DNA from: Paulinella micropora
Taxonomy: Eukaryota > Cercozoa > Imbricatea > Euglyphida
DNA length: 64,000 nt
NCBI GenBank assembly: GCA_009731375.1
Contig: BJOX01000127.1
Span: 329,950-393,949 of the forward strand
Direction of reading: 5' to 3'
Positions within the stretch are counted from its first letter, which is position 1. Each line of letters starts with the position of its first letter. The position numbers and the translations under genes were made by a program. Below the pieces are notes generated by a model. That model had not been told where the DNA came from, did no database searches, and worked only from the letters and a program-made list of their open reading frames with translations. This document shows positions 47,756 through 62,288 of the stretch, piece after piece.

Positions 47756-48035
47756 TCCCATTTCGTCCATCGGACAAGAAGTGCCCCGAAAGAACCAACC
47801 GAAAGAAGAAAACGCCTGGTATTGACATCAACACCAAGCGAATGGAAAGGTATTGAAGAAGAACTCCAATCCGCACTCCCTCTCATCCTCTTTTTCTTCA
47901 ACGTCCTTCCTCCTCTTCTTTTTCCAGAACACAGTCTACCCGTGATTCCCATCCCGGACACATGCACAGTACACAAATTATTGTTTGATGTGAAACTGCG
48001 TTCCTTTGCAAGGACTACATTCCTTTGCGACATCT
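47756..48035 (+). CDS. Weak two-exon coding candidate
   Basis: A non-repetitive stretch with a textbook small intron (47850-47927: AAAG|GTATTG, long pyrimidine tract, TTTCCAG|AA). Joining gives ..RRKRLVLTSTPSEWK-EHSLPVIPIPDTCTVHKLLF.. in one frame. TATC repeats bound both sides. No homolog recognised; the opposite strand is also open. Confidence 0.3.
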
Positions 48036-48225
48036 CATCTATCTATCTATCTATCCGAGGCTATCTATCTATCTATCTATCTATCTATTAATATCTATCT
48101 ATCTATCTAGTATTAAAAATTGACTAAATAAGCGAAAAAATTAGTCATTTTTTGACTAATCAGGGCCGGAAAAACATTGGATTCAAAAAGTAACTAATTA
48201 AGCAAAAAAAATTAGTCATCTTTTT

Positions 48226-48618
48226 ACTAATAAGGTGCGTTAAAACAACATGTAAAATATTAATATTACTGGGTATTAATACATTCAAGTGTCAAACTCA
48301 GCCATAGAACTTGTGTCAAGAGGCAGATTTCAGATTAGCGGCCAGATTTCAGATTAGTGGTCAGACTGATTCAAATTAGCCTACGGTTCAACTTAACGGC
48401 TATATCCGTCCGCAAAATCTGCATAATTTTTGCCACCGAAATATTACCGTTAAATTGAACTAATTTCAATTCTGACCACTAATCTAAAATCTGACCGCTA
48501 ACTTGATCTGAATTCTGCCAGTGACCCTTAACTCGAATTCGCTGGCTGAGTTTAACACTTGAATGTACCCAGCCTCTAATATTATTAATAATATGTTGTT
48601 TTTACGCATCTTATTAGT
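48226..48618. mobile_element. 393-bp foldback element with long inverted repeats
   Basis: ACTAATAAGGTGCGTTAAAA at the left pairs with the right end (..TTTTTACGCATCTTATTAGT). Pairing continues through CATTCAAGTGTCAAACTCAGCC / GGCTGAGTTTAACACTTGAATG and CAGATTAGTGGTCAG / CTGACCACTAATCT. Nearly the whole element is a hairpin. No ORF. Confidence 0.75.
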
Positions 48619-49287
48619 CAAAACTTATGATGACCGGGTTTTCTGACTCAGTAATGTGTGAAAACTGTAGGAAACACTTTTAGGTGGTTTCCTACACTGA
48701 GTTCTGACAAACCAGTCAGAATGCCAGATCAGCTTTAATAACAGACTCGGATTGGTCATTGTTTGACAGATTAGTCATTTTCGGTCATGTATTGTATGTA
48801 GTGGGTTTCCTCAGCTGAAACAAGCTCTAAAAAGATAAATTAGTCAATAATTACATGAAGTAGTCATTAATCTAATATTAATATATTCTTGCAACTATAT
48901 GATTTTTGACACATTAGTCAATTTTTCTTATAAAATTTCATTCATGTTTGACTATATCTGATAATATCAGACCGTAGGCTGAGCACCTTAACTTGTGACG
49001 ACCGGCCAAAACCTTTACCGTTGATAATTTACTCTTTTTGACCGGTTCTCTCGGGTTCATTAGATTCTCCGGAGGCTCTGCACGACGTTTCGACTTCACT
49101 AACTAGTTTTCGATGAAGTTCCGTTCAAAAATGATCATGAATTCAAACGATCAAGTCATAGATCTTTTTAGAAAAGATCAACATATGACTATTGCCTTTT
49201 TCCCACTCAAAATTACCTTTTCCCCCGATTTCCCGTGAAGCACGCACGTGACGGTAAATTTGTGGGCAAGGGACGGAAAAACAATGT

Positions 49288-49515
49288 TTGACTGTCATTT
49301 TCGCCGTTCCCACTGCAGGCGGTCATGTAGGCCTCCCAAATCAGTTTGGTTTTCAAGTTCGTGAGAGTCAACCCGACACTATCCGTTTTATGACTGTTAA
49401 CTGGAAACAAAAAAACACTATCCGTTTGAGAACTGGAGACTTCACAATCTACGATTCACCCTCGATCGTACGTTGCCTCCAAGCCTGCAACGAGTTCGAC
49501 TCTGAAATTACGTAA
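49288..49515 (+). CDS. Small ORF or terminal exon with overlapping poly(A) signal
   Basis: 75-codon frame: MTVIFAVPTAGGHVGLPNQF..; the better reading may begin after the acceptor CACTGCAG at 49318. It continues QPDTIRFMTVNWKQKNTIRL, RTGDFTIYDSPSIVRCL, NEFDSEIT. The stop TAA overlaps AATAAA (49515-49520), as in the MTG1 gene of this window. Balanced amino-acid use and no simple repeat. No family recognised. Confidence 0.4.
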   Translation: MTVIFAVPTAGGHVGLPNQFGFQVRESQPDTIRFMTVNWKQKNTIRLRTGDFTIYDSPSIVRCLQACNEFDSEIT

Positions 49516-49597
49516 ATAAACGAAGTGACCTCTCTACTATTTGCTGCCGGGTATTTCACCTTCTCTCACATGATCTGACCCTTTACTGCCCTCCTGG

Positions 49598-51356
<1,759 letters not shown>

Positions 51357-51358
<2 letters not shown>

Positions 51359-51769
51359 ACACTACAACACCACACTTTCTCCTTGCGTAGCAGTTTATGA
51401 GGATTTGGATAATCATGGTTATGATGATTGTTATTATCAGCAGCAGCAGGACAGCAGCAGAGCAGCAATATCATTTCCTAACCCTTTTATTGTTACATGA
51501 AAACATGAGTACGGACTTTGATCACAAATCCTTCGCTGCCTCCTCCTCTTCCTCCTTCTGCTCCTTATCCTTCTCCTCCTCCCTCCTCCCCTCCTTCCTC
51601 CTCCTTTTCCTCCTCCTTTTCCTTCTTCTTCTTCTTCTTCTTCTTCTTCTTCTTCTTCTTCTTCTTCTTCCTCGTCCTCGTCCTCCTCCTCCTCCTCTTC
51701 TTCTTCTTCTTCTTCTTCTTCTTCTTCTTCTTCTTCTTCTTCTTCTTCTTCTTCTTCTTTTCTTCTTCT

Positions 51770-51801
<32 letters not shown>

Positions 51802-51841
51802 TTCTTCTGCTTCTTCTGCTGCTGCTGCTTCTTCTTCTTCT

Positions 51842-51872
<31 letters not shown>

Positions 51873-51966
51873 TTTTCCTTCTGCGTCTTTCGCTTTGGCT
51901 TGTTCTTGCGCTTCTTCTTCTTCTTCTTCTTCTTCTTCTTCTTCTTCTTCTTCTTCTTCTTCTTCT

Positions 51967-52001
<35 letters not shown>

Positions 52002-52225
52002 TTCTCCTCCTCCTCCTCCTCCTTCTTCTTCTTCTTCTTCTTCATCTTCTTCTTCTTCTTCTTCTTCTTCTTATTTTCTTCTTCTTTTTTTCTTCTTTTC
52101 TTCTTCTTCTTCTTCTTCTTCTTCTTCTTCTTCTTCTTCTTCTTCTTCTTCTTCTTCTTCTTCTTCTTCTTCTTCTTCTTCTTCCTCAGGCGTAAGTACT
52201 CAGTGCATAACATGGGCTTCCCTGG
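51357..52225. repeat. TTC/TCC triplet array
   Basis: About 650 bases of (TTC)n with CTC, CTG and TCC variants at 51540-52190. Long ORFs on both strands here are repeat translations (poly-S/L/F or poly-K/E). Confidence 0.92.
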
Positions 52226-52557
52226 CTACGCCTCCTCTCCCCACCCAGGAATAGCGCTGCCTGAATTTGTCTTGTTGTACTTCGCCACAGCCCGCACTGC
52301 GGCAAAGGCTGTCGGAAACTTGCCCAGAACCGACTTGTGCTTCGAGTCTGAATAAGCAAGAATTCATGAAAGAGGCCCAACGAGATGAACAACACGAGAA
52401 AGAATGTTGATGAACACAACAGCGCAATTGTGGACAAGGTGAAAGCCCACTTATATATATACCTACATGACAGGCGGAGACATGCCGTACCTTTACTGTC
52501 GCCTTCCCATCCGTACGCCACCCACAGCCTGCCTTCCTGCTTGATCTCTGCGCCCAT
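52226..52557 (-). CDS. Small two-exon gene, 62 aa, unknown function
   Basis: On the minus strand, exon 1 (52557-52491) reads MGAEIKQEGRLWVAYGWEGDSK. A GTACGG..TTATTCAG intron (52490-52348, 143 nt) follows. Exon 2 (52347-52226) reads DSKHKSVLGKFPTAFAAVRA, VAKYNKTNSGSAIPGWGEEA, stop TAG. The phase-1 junction restores frame, and the intron has no simple repeat, unlike the + strand genes. An in-frame stop lies just upstream of the ATG. Balanced composition. Could be the C-terminus of a larger gene if upstream exons exist. Not recognised. Confidence 0.5.
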
Positions 52558-52683
52558 GTGCTTCCTTCAACTCCTGTAGCTCTCCTGCCGCCTTGATGAC
52601 GATATATAGTAAGGCGAAAAAGACTACAGAAGGTCTCAGCAAACCTCCTGTAACATATTATACATACGTACAAAAATGCATAT

Positions 52684-53795
52684 TATGGAAAAATAAATAT
52701 AGACAGACAGACAGACAGACATGCATGCATGCATGCATGCATACATGTACATACATACATACATACATACGTACATACATACATACATACATGCATACAT
52801 ACATGTATATACATACGTGTAAATACGTACGTGTACATACATTTGTTATTTTATGTTACGTTGTTACGTTGTTATGTTATGTTATGTTATGTTATGTTTT
52901 GTTATGTTTTGTTAAGTTATGTTATATTATGTTATATCATGTTATGTTATGTTATGTTATCATTATGTTATGTTTTCATTATGTTATGTTATGTTATGTT
53001 ACGTTATGTTATGTTATGCTACGTTGTGTTATGTTGTGTTATGTTATGTTATGTTATCATAACATAACATTATGATAACTAAACATAACATAACATAACA
53101 CAACATAACACAACACAACAAAACACAACACAACACAACACAACATAACATAACATAACATAACATAACACAACGTAACACAACATAACAGAACAGAACA
53201 GAACAGAACAGAACAGAGCATAACATAACATAACATAACATAACATGACATAACATAACATAATATAACATAACATTACATAACATAACATAACAAACAT
53301 AACATAACATAACAAAACATAACACAACACAACATAATATAACATAACATAAAAAACCTAAAATAAAATAAAATAACAAAACAAAACATAACATAACATA
53401 ACATAACATAACATGACATAACATAACATAACATAACCATAACATAACAACATAAAATAACATAACAACATAACATAACATAACATAACATAAAATAACA
53501 TAACATACATAACACATAACATAACATCATGAATATAACATAACATAACATAACATAACATAACATAACATAACATAACATAACGTAACGTAACATAACA
53601 TACATAACATAACATAACATAACATAACATAACATAACATAACAACATAACATAACATAACATAACATAGCATAACATAACATAAACATAAACATAACAC
53701 AACATGCAATACATAACGACAACATAACATAACATAACATAACATAACATAACACAACATAACATAACATAACAAGCTCTATAACATAACAATAC
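52684..53795. repeat. Opposed TGTTA / TAACA pentamer arrays
   Basis: (CATA)n, then (ATGTT)n on the + strand to about 53056. Orientation switches to (AACAT)n for about 720 bases, making a large imperfect inverted repeat centred near 53060. Confidence 0.92.
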
Positions 53796-53812
53796 ACATA
53801 ATATACATTAAT

Positions 53813-53970
53813 AAAAATTATTTTATCATGTTGTATCTATTATAACGCAATAATCTATTGTAAAGATCATAATGTAATATATGTACTAAGATATGTATAT
53901 TAGTACTTATACTATACAATAGACCATTGCGTTATAATAGATAATACAACATGATAAAACAATAATTTTT
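53813..53970. mobile_element. 158-bp foldback element
   Basis: AAAAATTATTTTATCATGTT..TCTATTATAACGCAAT..CTATTGTA at the left pairs with the right end (TACAATAG..ATTGCGTTATAATAGA, AACATGATAAAACAATAATT). About 55-bp arms and a TA-rich loop. Lies just after the pentamer array. Confidence 0.72.
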
Positions 53971-54364
53971 CATTTTTTATGTTATTTAATATAATGAAAA
54001 GAATATGGGACGACCACCCGTTGATTAGGACGGGCCGCAGTAGAGTAAAAGGCAAATTTACAGGAAAGAAGGAAGAGATATGAACGAAACAATATTATGA
54101 TTTTCCCAACACGGGAACAACCAAAGAAGGTTATGGTATGTACCCAATACAGGAAAGAAGGAAGAGATATGAACGAAAAAATGTATGTTATATAACATGA
54201 AATCTACAGATAGAGACAGACCAGACAGACAGACAGACAGACCGTGTCTGAGATCTTGTCTGGCATACATACACATAAACATAGTGTACCTGTCTGTACA
54301 GTACAGACATGTACATACATGTACATGTGTGTATATGACATACATACATGCTGTGTACATGTAT

Positions 54365-54405
54365 GCACATGTACATACATAAGTATGTCATACATAATTA
54401 CTTAC

Positions 54406-54465
<60 letters not shown>

Positions 54466-54521
54466 GTACAATACATACATACATACATACATACATACAT
54501 ACATACATGTAGATACATACA

Positions 54522-54552
<31 letters not shown>

Positions 54553-54611
54553 GTACATACATACAAACATACATACATACAAATACATGCATACATACAT
54601 ACATAGATACA

Positions 54612-54642
<31 letters not shown>

Positions 54643-55013
54643 GTACATATATACATATGCACATACATACATAAATACATACATACATACATACATTACA
54701 TACATACATTACATACATACATTACATACATTCGTTACATACATTACATTACATTACATACATACATACATACATACATACAATGTACATACATACATAC
54801 ATACGTGCATACATACATACATACATACATACATACATACATACATACAAACATACATACATACATAAATACATACATGCATATATTAAAACATCTTAAA
54901 ACATACATGCATACATACATACATACACACATACATACATACATACATACATATACATACATACATACATACATACATACATACATACATACATACACTT
55001 ACTTTTTCATGTC

Positions 55014-55064
<51 letters not shown>

Positions 55065-55321
55065 ATTTTCGGACCTCAAGCTAGTTTCTGTTCAGTTTTT
55101 TTTTATTAAGCTAAACGATTACTGTAGTCAGTCAATATAGCTTCAGTTACTTTCTTTTATTATGGTTACAGAGTAGCTTTCAAAACCCTTTAGATTGAGA
55201 TCTGGGTTTTCTAAGTATGTACGTCATACATACATACATACATACATACACACACACACATACATACATAAATGCATACATATATACATACATACACACA
55301 CATACATAAATACATACACAC

Positions 55322-55354
<33 letters not shown>

Positions 55355-55391
55355 CATATATACACACACATACATACATACATACACACAC

Positions 55392-55422
<31 letters not shown>

Positions 55423-55720
55423 CGTACATACATACATACATACATACATACACATACATACATACATACATACATACATACTTACAGTACATACATGCAT
55501 ACATATATACATACACATACATACATATACAAACATACATACGTAATTACATATGCATGTACATGCATACATACATGCATGCATACATGCGTACATACAT
55601 ACATACATACATACATACATACAAGTACTCATACAAACATACTACGTAAATACATACATACATACATCTACATATATACATACATACATACATAGTATGT
55701 GTATGTGAGTATGCTTGTGC
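54365..55720. repeat. CATA/CA microsatellites and poly-T
   Basis: Two long (CATA)n blocks (54390-55000, 55220-55700) separated by a poly-T and about 150 unique bases. No gene seen. Confidence 0.92.
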
Positions 55721-55980
55721 ATGTATGTATGTATGTATGTATGTATGTATAAAGATAGTATGTATTATATATACATATTTGTGTGTACATACATGTGTGT
55801 ATGCATGTGCAGGTGTGTATGATGTTTTTATGCATGTTTAGGATATCTAAATGTATAATGCATGTGTATGTATCTATGACGTTTATGCATATTTAGGATA
55901 TCTAAACGTACAGTGTGTATGTATGTATTTTTATGCATATTGTGTCAATGTATCTGTACACCTAAAATCTTTTTGCGTGT

Positions 55981-56250
55981 ATGGCTATCGAACTATTCTC
56001 AAAGACGTTTTTGCTATATTCAGCCTTGAAAAGTATTGTAAGTTTCTGGATTGGATTGGATTGGATTGGATTGGATGGTTCTGTAGTTGGTCTGCTGAAC
56101 GCATGCCAAGTGTTCATCAGTTCCAAAGACTTTCATTCGAACAAGCACGCAGCAAAGAAGGCAGGTGAGATACCTGCGCCATAGCACCACGAATTTTACC
56201 ATGGCTTGTGTCACTTCAGGGGAAGGCTCTAGTGACCCTGACACTCACAT
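55981..56250 (+). CDS. Weak coding candidate (two segments)
   Basis: The frame MAIELFSKTFLLYSALKSIV.. crosses a (TGGAT)n pentamer into GSVVGLLNACQVFISSKDFH-SNKHAAKKA. It reaches GGCAG|GTGAGA (56165), then an acceptor (CACTTCAG, 56219) and GEGSSDPDTH in matching phase. The exon runs into (CATA)n. No homolog recognised. Confidence 0.3.
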
Positions 56251-56969
56251 ACATACATACATACATACAGGCATGCATGCATACATACATACATACATAC
56301 ATATACATACATTACATTACATTACATTACATTACATTACATACATACATATATACATACATACATACATACATGCATGCATGCATACATACATACCTAC
56401 ATACCTACATACAGACAGACAGATAGACAGTACATACATACATACATACATACATACATACATACACATACACACACACACACATGCATACACATACATA
56501 TATACAGACATGCATACAGTCATTAATGCATGCATACATACAGACATACATGTACATGTATGCATACATGCATTCCTGCATACCTGCATGCATACATGCA
56601 TGCATGCGTACATACATACATACTACATACGCATGCATACCCCCCTTACTCTCTTTTCCTTCTTCCTTTCTCTCTATATATCTCTAATCCTCACACACTT
56701 TTTTCACGTATCTTTACTACCAACTCTCGGAAATTCACGTCCAAAATTCACGCCTCGCACAAAACAACTAACAGGCATTTCATATGATACATTATGTGCA
56801 CATCTTGAGAGACTGTCACATGTGTGTGTGTCGTCTTTCGTAGAGGCGGGGGGACTATGTGAGTCTCTCCATCTTAAAACATACATACATACATACATAC
56901 ATACATACAAGCATACATGCATACATGCATGCATGCATATACACATACATACATACATACATACATACA

Positions 56970-57021
<52 letters not shown>

Positions 57022-57275
57022 CTTACTTGCTTTCTTACTTACTTACTACTCACTTACTTACTTTACGTACATACATACCTGCATACCATACAATTCATAC
57101 ATTAAATTCACACCGGACGACACAGTACATACATACGGTTTGAATTGTATGGTACATATTATGTATTGTATGTTAATATGTAGGTATTTATGCATGTCTT
57201 ATGTACGTGTGTATGTATAGACGAACACATGCATCCGTGTATGCATGTTTGTATATATATAAATGTATGAATTCA
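56251..57275. repeat. CATA and TTAC microsatellites with a short open segment
   Basis: (CATA)n, then a unique stretch at 56641-56878 whose + frame reads TKQLTGISYDTLCAHLERLS, VCVSSFVEAGGLCESLHL without clear splice sites. Then (CATA)n and (TTAC)n. Confidence 0.6.
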
Positions 57276-57459
57276 TGAATGTTTGTACTTTTGTGTATGT
57301 ATCCATCTATGTATGTGCATGAAAGGTACTACAAACATGTATGGAACGTACGGTGTGCATATTTCTTTGACATTATGGTATGTATTTGTGTATGGCGTGA
57401 ATATATGTTCGCTATTTATTCATGCATACATAGATGCATATATGCAGGTGTGCTTCTTG

Positions 57460-57472
57460 TATTTGTGTGTGC

Positions 57473-57505
<33 letters not shown>

Positions 57506-57746
57506 TGTATGTATATGTATATGTATATATATATATACATGTATATATATATTATATATACATGTACATATGTATGTGTATGTATGTGTATGTACGTATG
57601 CATTTTTCTCTACTTTCTGTATGCATATTATCTGTATGCATACCAATGAATGTGGTGTATGCCTATATAATGCGGCTTTATGTAAACGTGTGTGTATTTA
57701 TTTATTCATTTATTTATTTAATTCATTCATTCATTCATTTATTCAT

Positions 57747-57817
<71 letters not shown>

Positions 57818-57870
57818 TTCATTTATTCATTTATTCATTTATTTATTTACTCATTTATTTATTTAAATAC
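57460..57870. repeat. GTAT, TA and TTTA microsatellites
   Basis: (GTAT)n about 57475-57520; (TTTA/TTCA)n about 57690-57865. Confidence 0.92.
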
Positions 57871-58298
57871 GTGTAAAGGCATCTTGCGTACTTACATACG
57901 CAAGTAAATTAATGTATGATACATACATGCATGATTCCTGAATACACATACTTAACCAACGAGCTAACAGTCAACATAAACACAAATACATAAATACAGA
58001 CAGATCTAGACAGATATGCGTCATTTCAACAACAACGACGACAACAACAACAACAACACATATTTACACACGTATGTACATTTATATGCTCTCCTTAAGG
58101 TGAAAATTGGTGCCTGAGAGGCTTGATCCTTGTTCCGTCAAAGATAGCGAGATAGGCAAACAGAAGATGACGCATAGATAGGTCAAGAGGTAGACGGATG
58201 GATAGTTGGAGATTTATTCATATAAAGGTTTGATAGGGCAGATAAGGGATCAAATGAAAGCTGAAAAGGTAGGTAAATATTTATATCTCGATAGGTAG
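57871..58298. other. Intergenic, no gene seen
   Basis: Unique AT-rich DNA upstream of the MTG1 gene, with a short (AAC)n near 58030. Probably contains its promoter; no defined element recognised. Confidence 0.4.
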
Positions 58299-59643
58299 AT
58301 GAGTGAGAAAGAATTTTCTTCACGCAAAAAAGCAGAATCCCTGTCCACTTATCACAGCGTAGGCGCGTGGCTCAACCAGAATATGTTCACTTGCTTGATG
58401 GTTTTTTATGTGGCATTAGCTATGCGTCGACTGGTGCGCACTGATATGAGCTTGATGCTTTTTTATGTGGCGTTAGCTATGCGTCGACTGGTGCGCACTG
58501 ATATGAGCTTGATGCTTTTTTATGTGGCATTAGCTATGCGTCGACTGGTGCGCACTGATATGAGCTTGATCTGTATCCCTCCTCGCCATCCTCCTCGCAG
58601 CCCTTGCAAATGCCCTCGCGTGCCCAACATGTGCCTTCTCTCCGGTTCCCGCTCGTTCACTGTTACTGCCGGTTGCGTGCCAAAGACATTCTCTACTACG
58701 GACTCACCTCGGCGCAGGTTCTCAGAGGACACCTCGAACAGAGGGGCGCTGGAAGCAGCCAGAAGGGTGGAGCTTTCGAGCGAGGCCAAGAGACCGCCAG
58801 GCTGCACGCCTTTCCAGATGAATCGAGCACGGCACATCAACTGGTTTTGCCCAAGAGGAGCACGCAAACACATACATACACAGCACACACAACAGACAAT
58901 CGACAATCACAAACACGTGTATACACGCAGAAACATTATTTTTCCAGGTATCCAGGACACATGGCTAAATCTCTAGAAACTCTCGAAGGCATGCTGGGAG
59001 GTACACATGGCAGTCGCTTTCACCATGAAATGCAAAATCGCATTCGCACAGCGCAATACAGTTTCAACACTTTAAAAACTGTATTGCGCTGTGCGAATGC
59101 GATTTTGCATAATTCTTGAAATGGATTGCTAATCGAAGACACAGATTCTATGCTACACGCCATATGCGAGTGTAACAGAAATTACCTTAACTTGGAAATA
59201 TCACCAGCATGAAGTGCCAGAGATATACCGCTGTCTAATGCACGTGTCGTGGGATTCAGGGGTAAAAATTCTGCTGGAGGTTCGAGATGGCCGCATTCCC
59301 TTCACATCAGCAAATTCCACTCTTCAAGAGGTCTCTTCTCTTGTTGTCAAGAGCTTGGTCCCCTTTTTTCTGTAGATTGTGCGTGGATCGGTGTTGCGGC
59401 TATGGTCGTTGTTTTGATATTTTTTACTCTCTGGTTGATCTCGTGTGGGATTTTCGTTTTACTCGCTAGCACAACTTGCTAAATTTATTTTCTTCATGAT
59501 TTCTTTTTATTTATTTATTTATTTATTCATTTATTCATTTATTCATTTATTTATGTATTTCCTTATTTCTTTATTATTTATTTATTTATTTGTTTATGAT
59601 TTATTTATCTATTTATCATTTATTCATCTTATTCATTCATAAT

Positions 59644-59690
<47 letters not shown>

Positions 59691-59837
59691 TCTATTTATC
59701 TATTTATTTATTTATTTATTTACTTATTTGCTTATTTACTTATTTCCTTATTTACTCATTCATTTATTTACTTATTTGTTTTTTATTTGCTTATTTGTTT
59801 TTTGTTTTTTTGTTTGTTTATTTGTTTATTTGTTTGC

Positions 59838-59868
<31 letters not shown>

Positions 59869-62208
59869 TTGATTTTCTTACTTATTTATTTATTTATATT
59901 TTCATTTTGTAATTCACTTTTGATTATTATGTATCTATTTTTTATTTATTTAGTTTATTCAAGGCTTGCTTCCTTCTTCTTCAATCATTTTGTTAGACTT
60001 GATTTGCAAACATCAACTGCAACATGTTTTGCCTAATTTCATTTCTGCGTTCAAAAGCGTCTCTCTTTGGCGTTATGAGCATTCTCGTTTCAATGTATTT
60101 GTCGCTTTGGGCTGTGTTGCTTGCAGACATTAGCCTGCCTGCATACGGTTATTGTCTTTATTTTGCAGTTAGGGCAGGGTAAGCCTCGCTTGGTGTTGCT
60201 AAATAAAGCAGGTCAGATAGCGCACAAGATGCACACATACACACAGTACTGGGCACACATGCAATCTGCCTTTCAGTCGTTCAACACCACGTCATACCCA
60301 GATCTCGTGGAAGACTCGGCACGCAAGGCAGTTTCGCGGCGCATGCAAGCAGCGGGTCACTTCCTCAGCGCCACGGATATGGCTTGTGCCGTTAATTTGA
60401 AATCGCTACACAAACTAGCACAGCTCCGTCTGTGATTGCAGGCCAGCACTGTCTGTGGGTTGAGGGCACCAAAGCGGGCACGCTGCAGCCTATCATTCCC
60501 ATGATTGACCAGCTTTGTACACGCAGGTCACCGTCAAGGAGCGTTCAGACGCATAACATATGATAGCCTTGCAACTCAACTTGGTGCTATGTAGCGTGTA
60601 TATTGTGGCGGACAGTTTCAGGCGGGCTGCTTGCGTAGGTTCCAGACGCTACCGATCGTTGCGCTGGTGCTGGGGTTTCCAAACACAGGTACACATGCAA
60701 AGGAAGAGAGTAGACCCATGTGTTGTATTGATGGAAACCAAAGGTCGCTACCTTTTCCTACAATTTGTATAGTAAGTAATTGTTCACAAAAAACTGTCTT
60801 TTTGCAAAACAAACGAGAGAAAGAAAAATCAAGGAAACAGACAGTACTTGAACTGAAAGTTATTGTGTGAAAGAGAGAAAGACACTCTTTTGGTTCCAAC
60901 CATGGATTTTATGTGCTGACTTTGGAATAATATGGTTGTCAGGTTTTGTTTGGGGTATGGGCCGGGGGGGGGGGGGGGGGGGGAANNNNNNNNNNNNNNN
61001 NNNNNNNNNNNNNNNNNNNNNNNNNNNNNNNNNNNNNNNNNNNNNNGGGAGCAAGGATGCAAGGAGCATATTTTCAGTGCAAGTGAAATAAAAGATTTAC
61101 ATGTCTTGTTGCATGTGGAGTAAAAGACTTTATATGTCTTGCACGTATCAGAAGAATGTTTGATTTCAGTATTGCGTAGAAATATGAATATTCTTTCCAC
61201 GCAGGCAAATCGTCGATTATAAATTCTCTGCGTCATCTAAGCGGAACATCCCAGGGTGGCGGTAGCATGGCAGGTAAAATATCATCTAGCTTTCTGCTAT
61301 TCTGCTTATGGTTCTCATTTGGCGCCTGGCCTCTCGCTGGTTTTGCAGGGTCACGGAGTAGAGTGGCTAAGACAGGAGCTGTTCCCGGCATAACCCGGGT
61401 ACACTACGTATGCCTTATAAAGTAACGCGTGTCCGTTTTCTGTTGAAATGATATAGTATGAAGTGATAAGATTTATTTACAGTTCCTTTAGCAACTATTC
61501 AGCCCTACAAAGGGTCTGCGTGTCAAAAGGAGGACCGGGTGTCCTTATGTCTGGATGACCCTAGTGATTGCTGATGTTTCACTTTCAATCCTGGGTTTAT
61601 TGAAACGCCTACGAGAGGTCATTATTAGGTGTCTATCAGGAGGAGTCTATTCTATCCTGACCCGTTTCTCAACCCTAGCCAAAGTTGCATAATCTAATTT
61701 GGAGTTTTTTCATGAAAGCCTAACGACGGCAAATACATGATTCTGTTTGCACGTTCGTTATCTAAGCCATTCGTAGTGGTCGATGGTTCTGTACTATTTG
61801 ATAACAGATGCGGTGTTTTGAATTTATGTGGCTAGCAAATAAGTGGGATTATGGTCTGCGCAACGCCTCCAGTCCTCGTTCTGGACACGCCAGGCATCAT
61901 GGTCCTTTTATCCTCAGTTCTTGTCTTGCTAGTCTCTCCATAACCGACTGTAAGCTTCTTTTACTCATTCTTGCAACATTGCCATTGACTCCTGAGCTCT
62001 ATCTCGTGCGGTGGCCTTCACACTCGTCTATTACTGGTTATGATACATATAACTTGTTCCTACGATGGCTCAGGGCCTGCCTTTTCGTTCATGTTTTAGG
62101 TGCCTCGCTTTGAGCCAGGTTCTACTGGCGTGGAGGTTAGTTGATAAGCGATCTCTATGCAAGTTTTTCTATTTCTATTTTTCACAACCTCCTGTATTCT
62201 TTCTTACC

Positions 62209-62288
<80 letters not shown>

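Noticed and set aside
51437-52254. Poly-Ser/Leu/Phe and poly-Lys/Glu ORFs
   Set aside because: Six-frame translations of a TTC/GAA triplet array.
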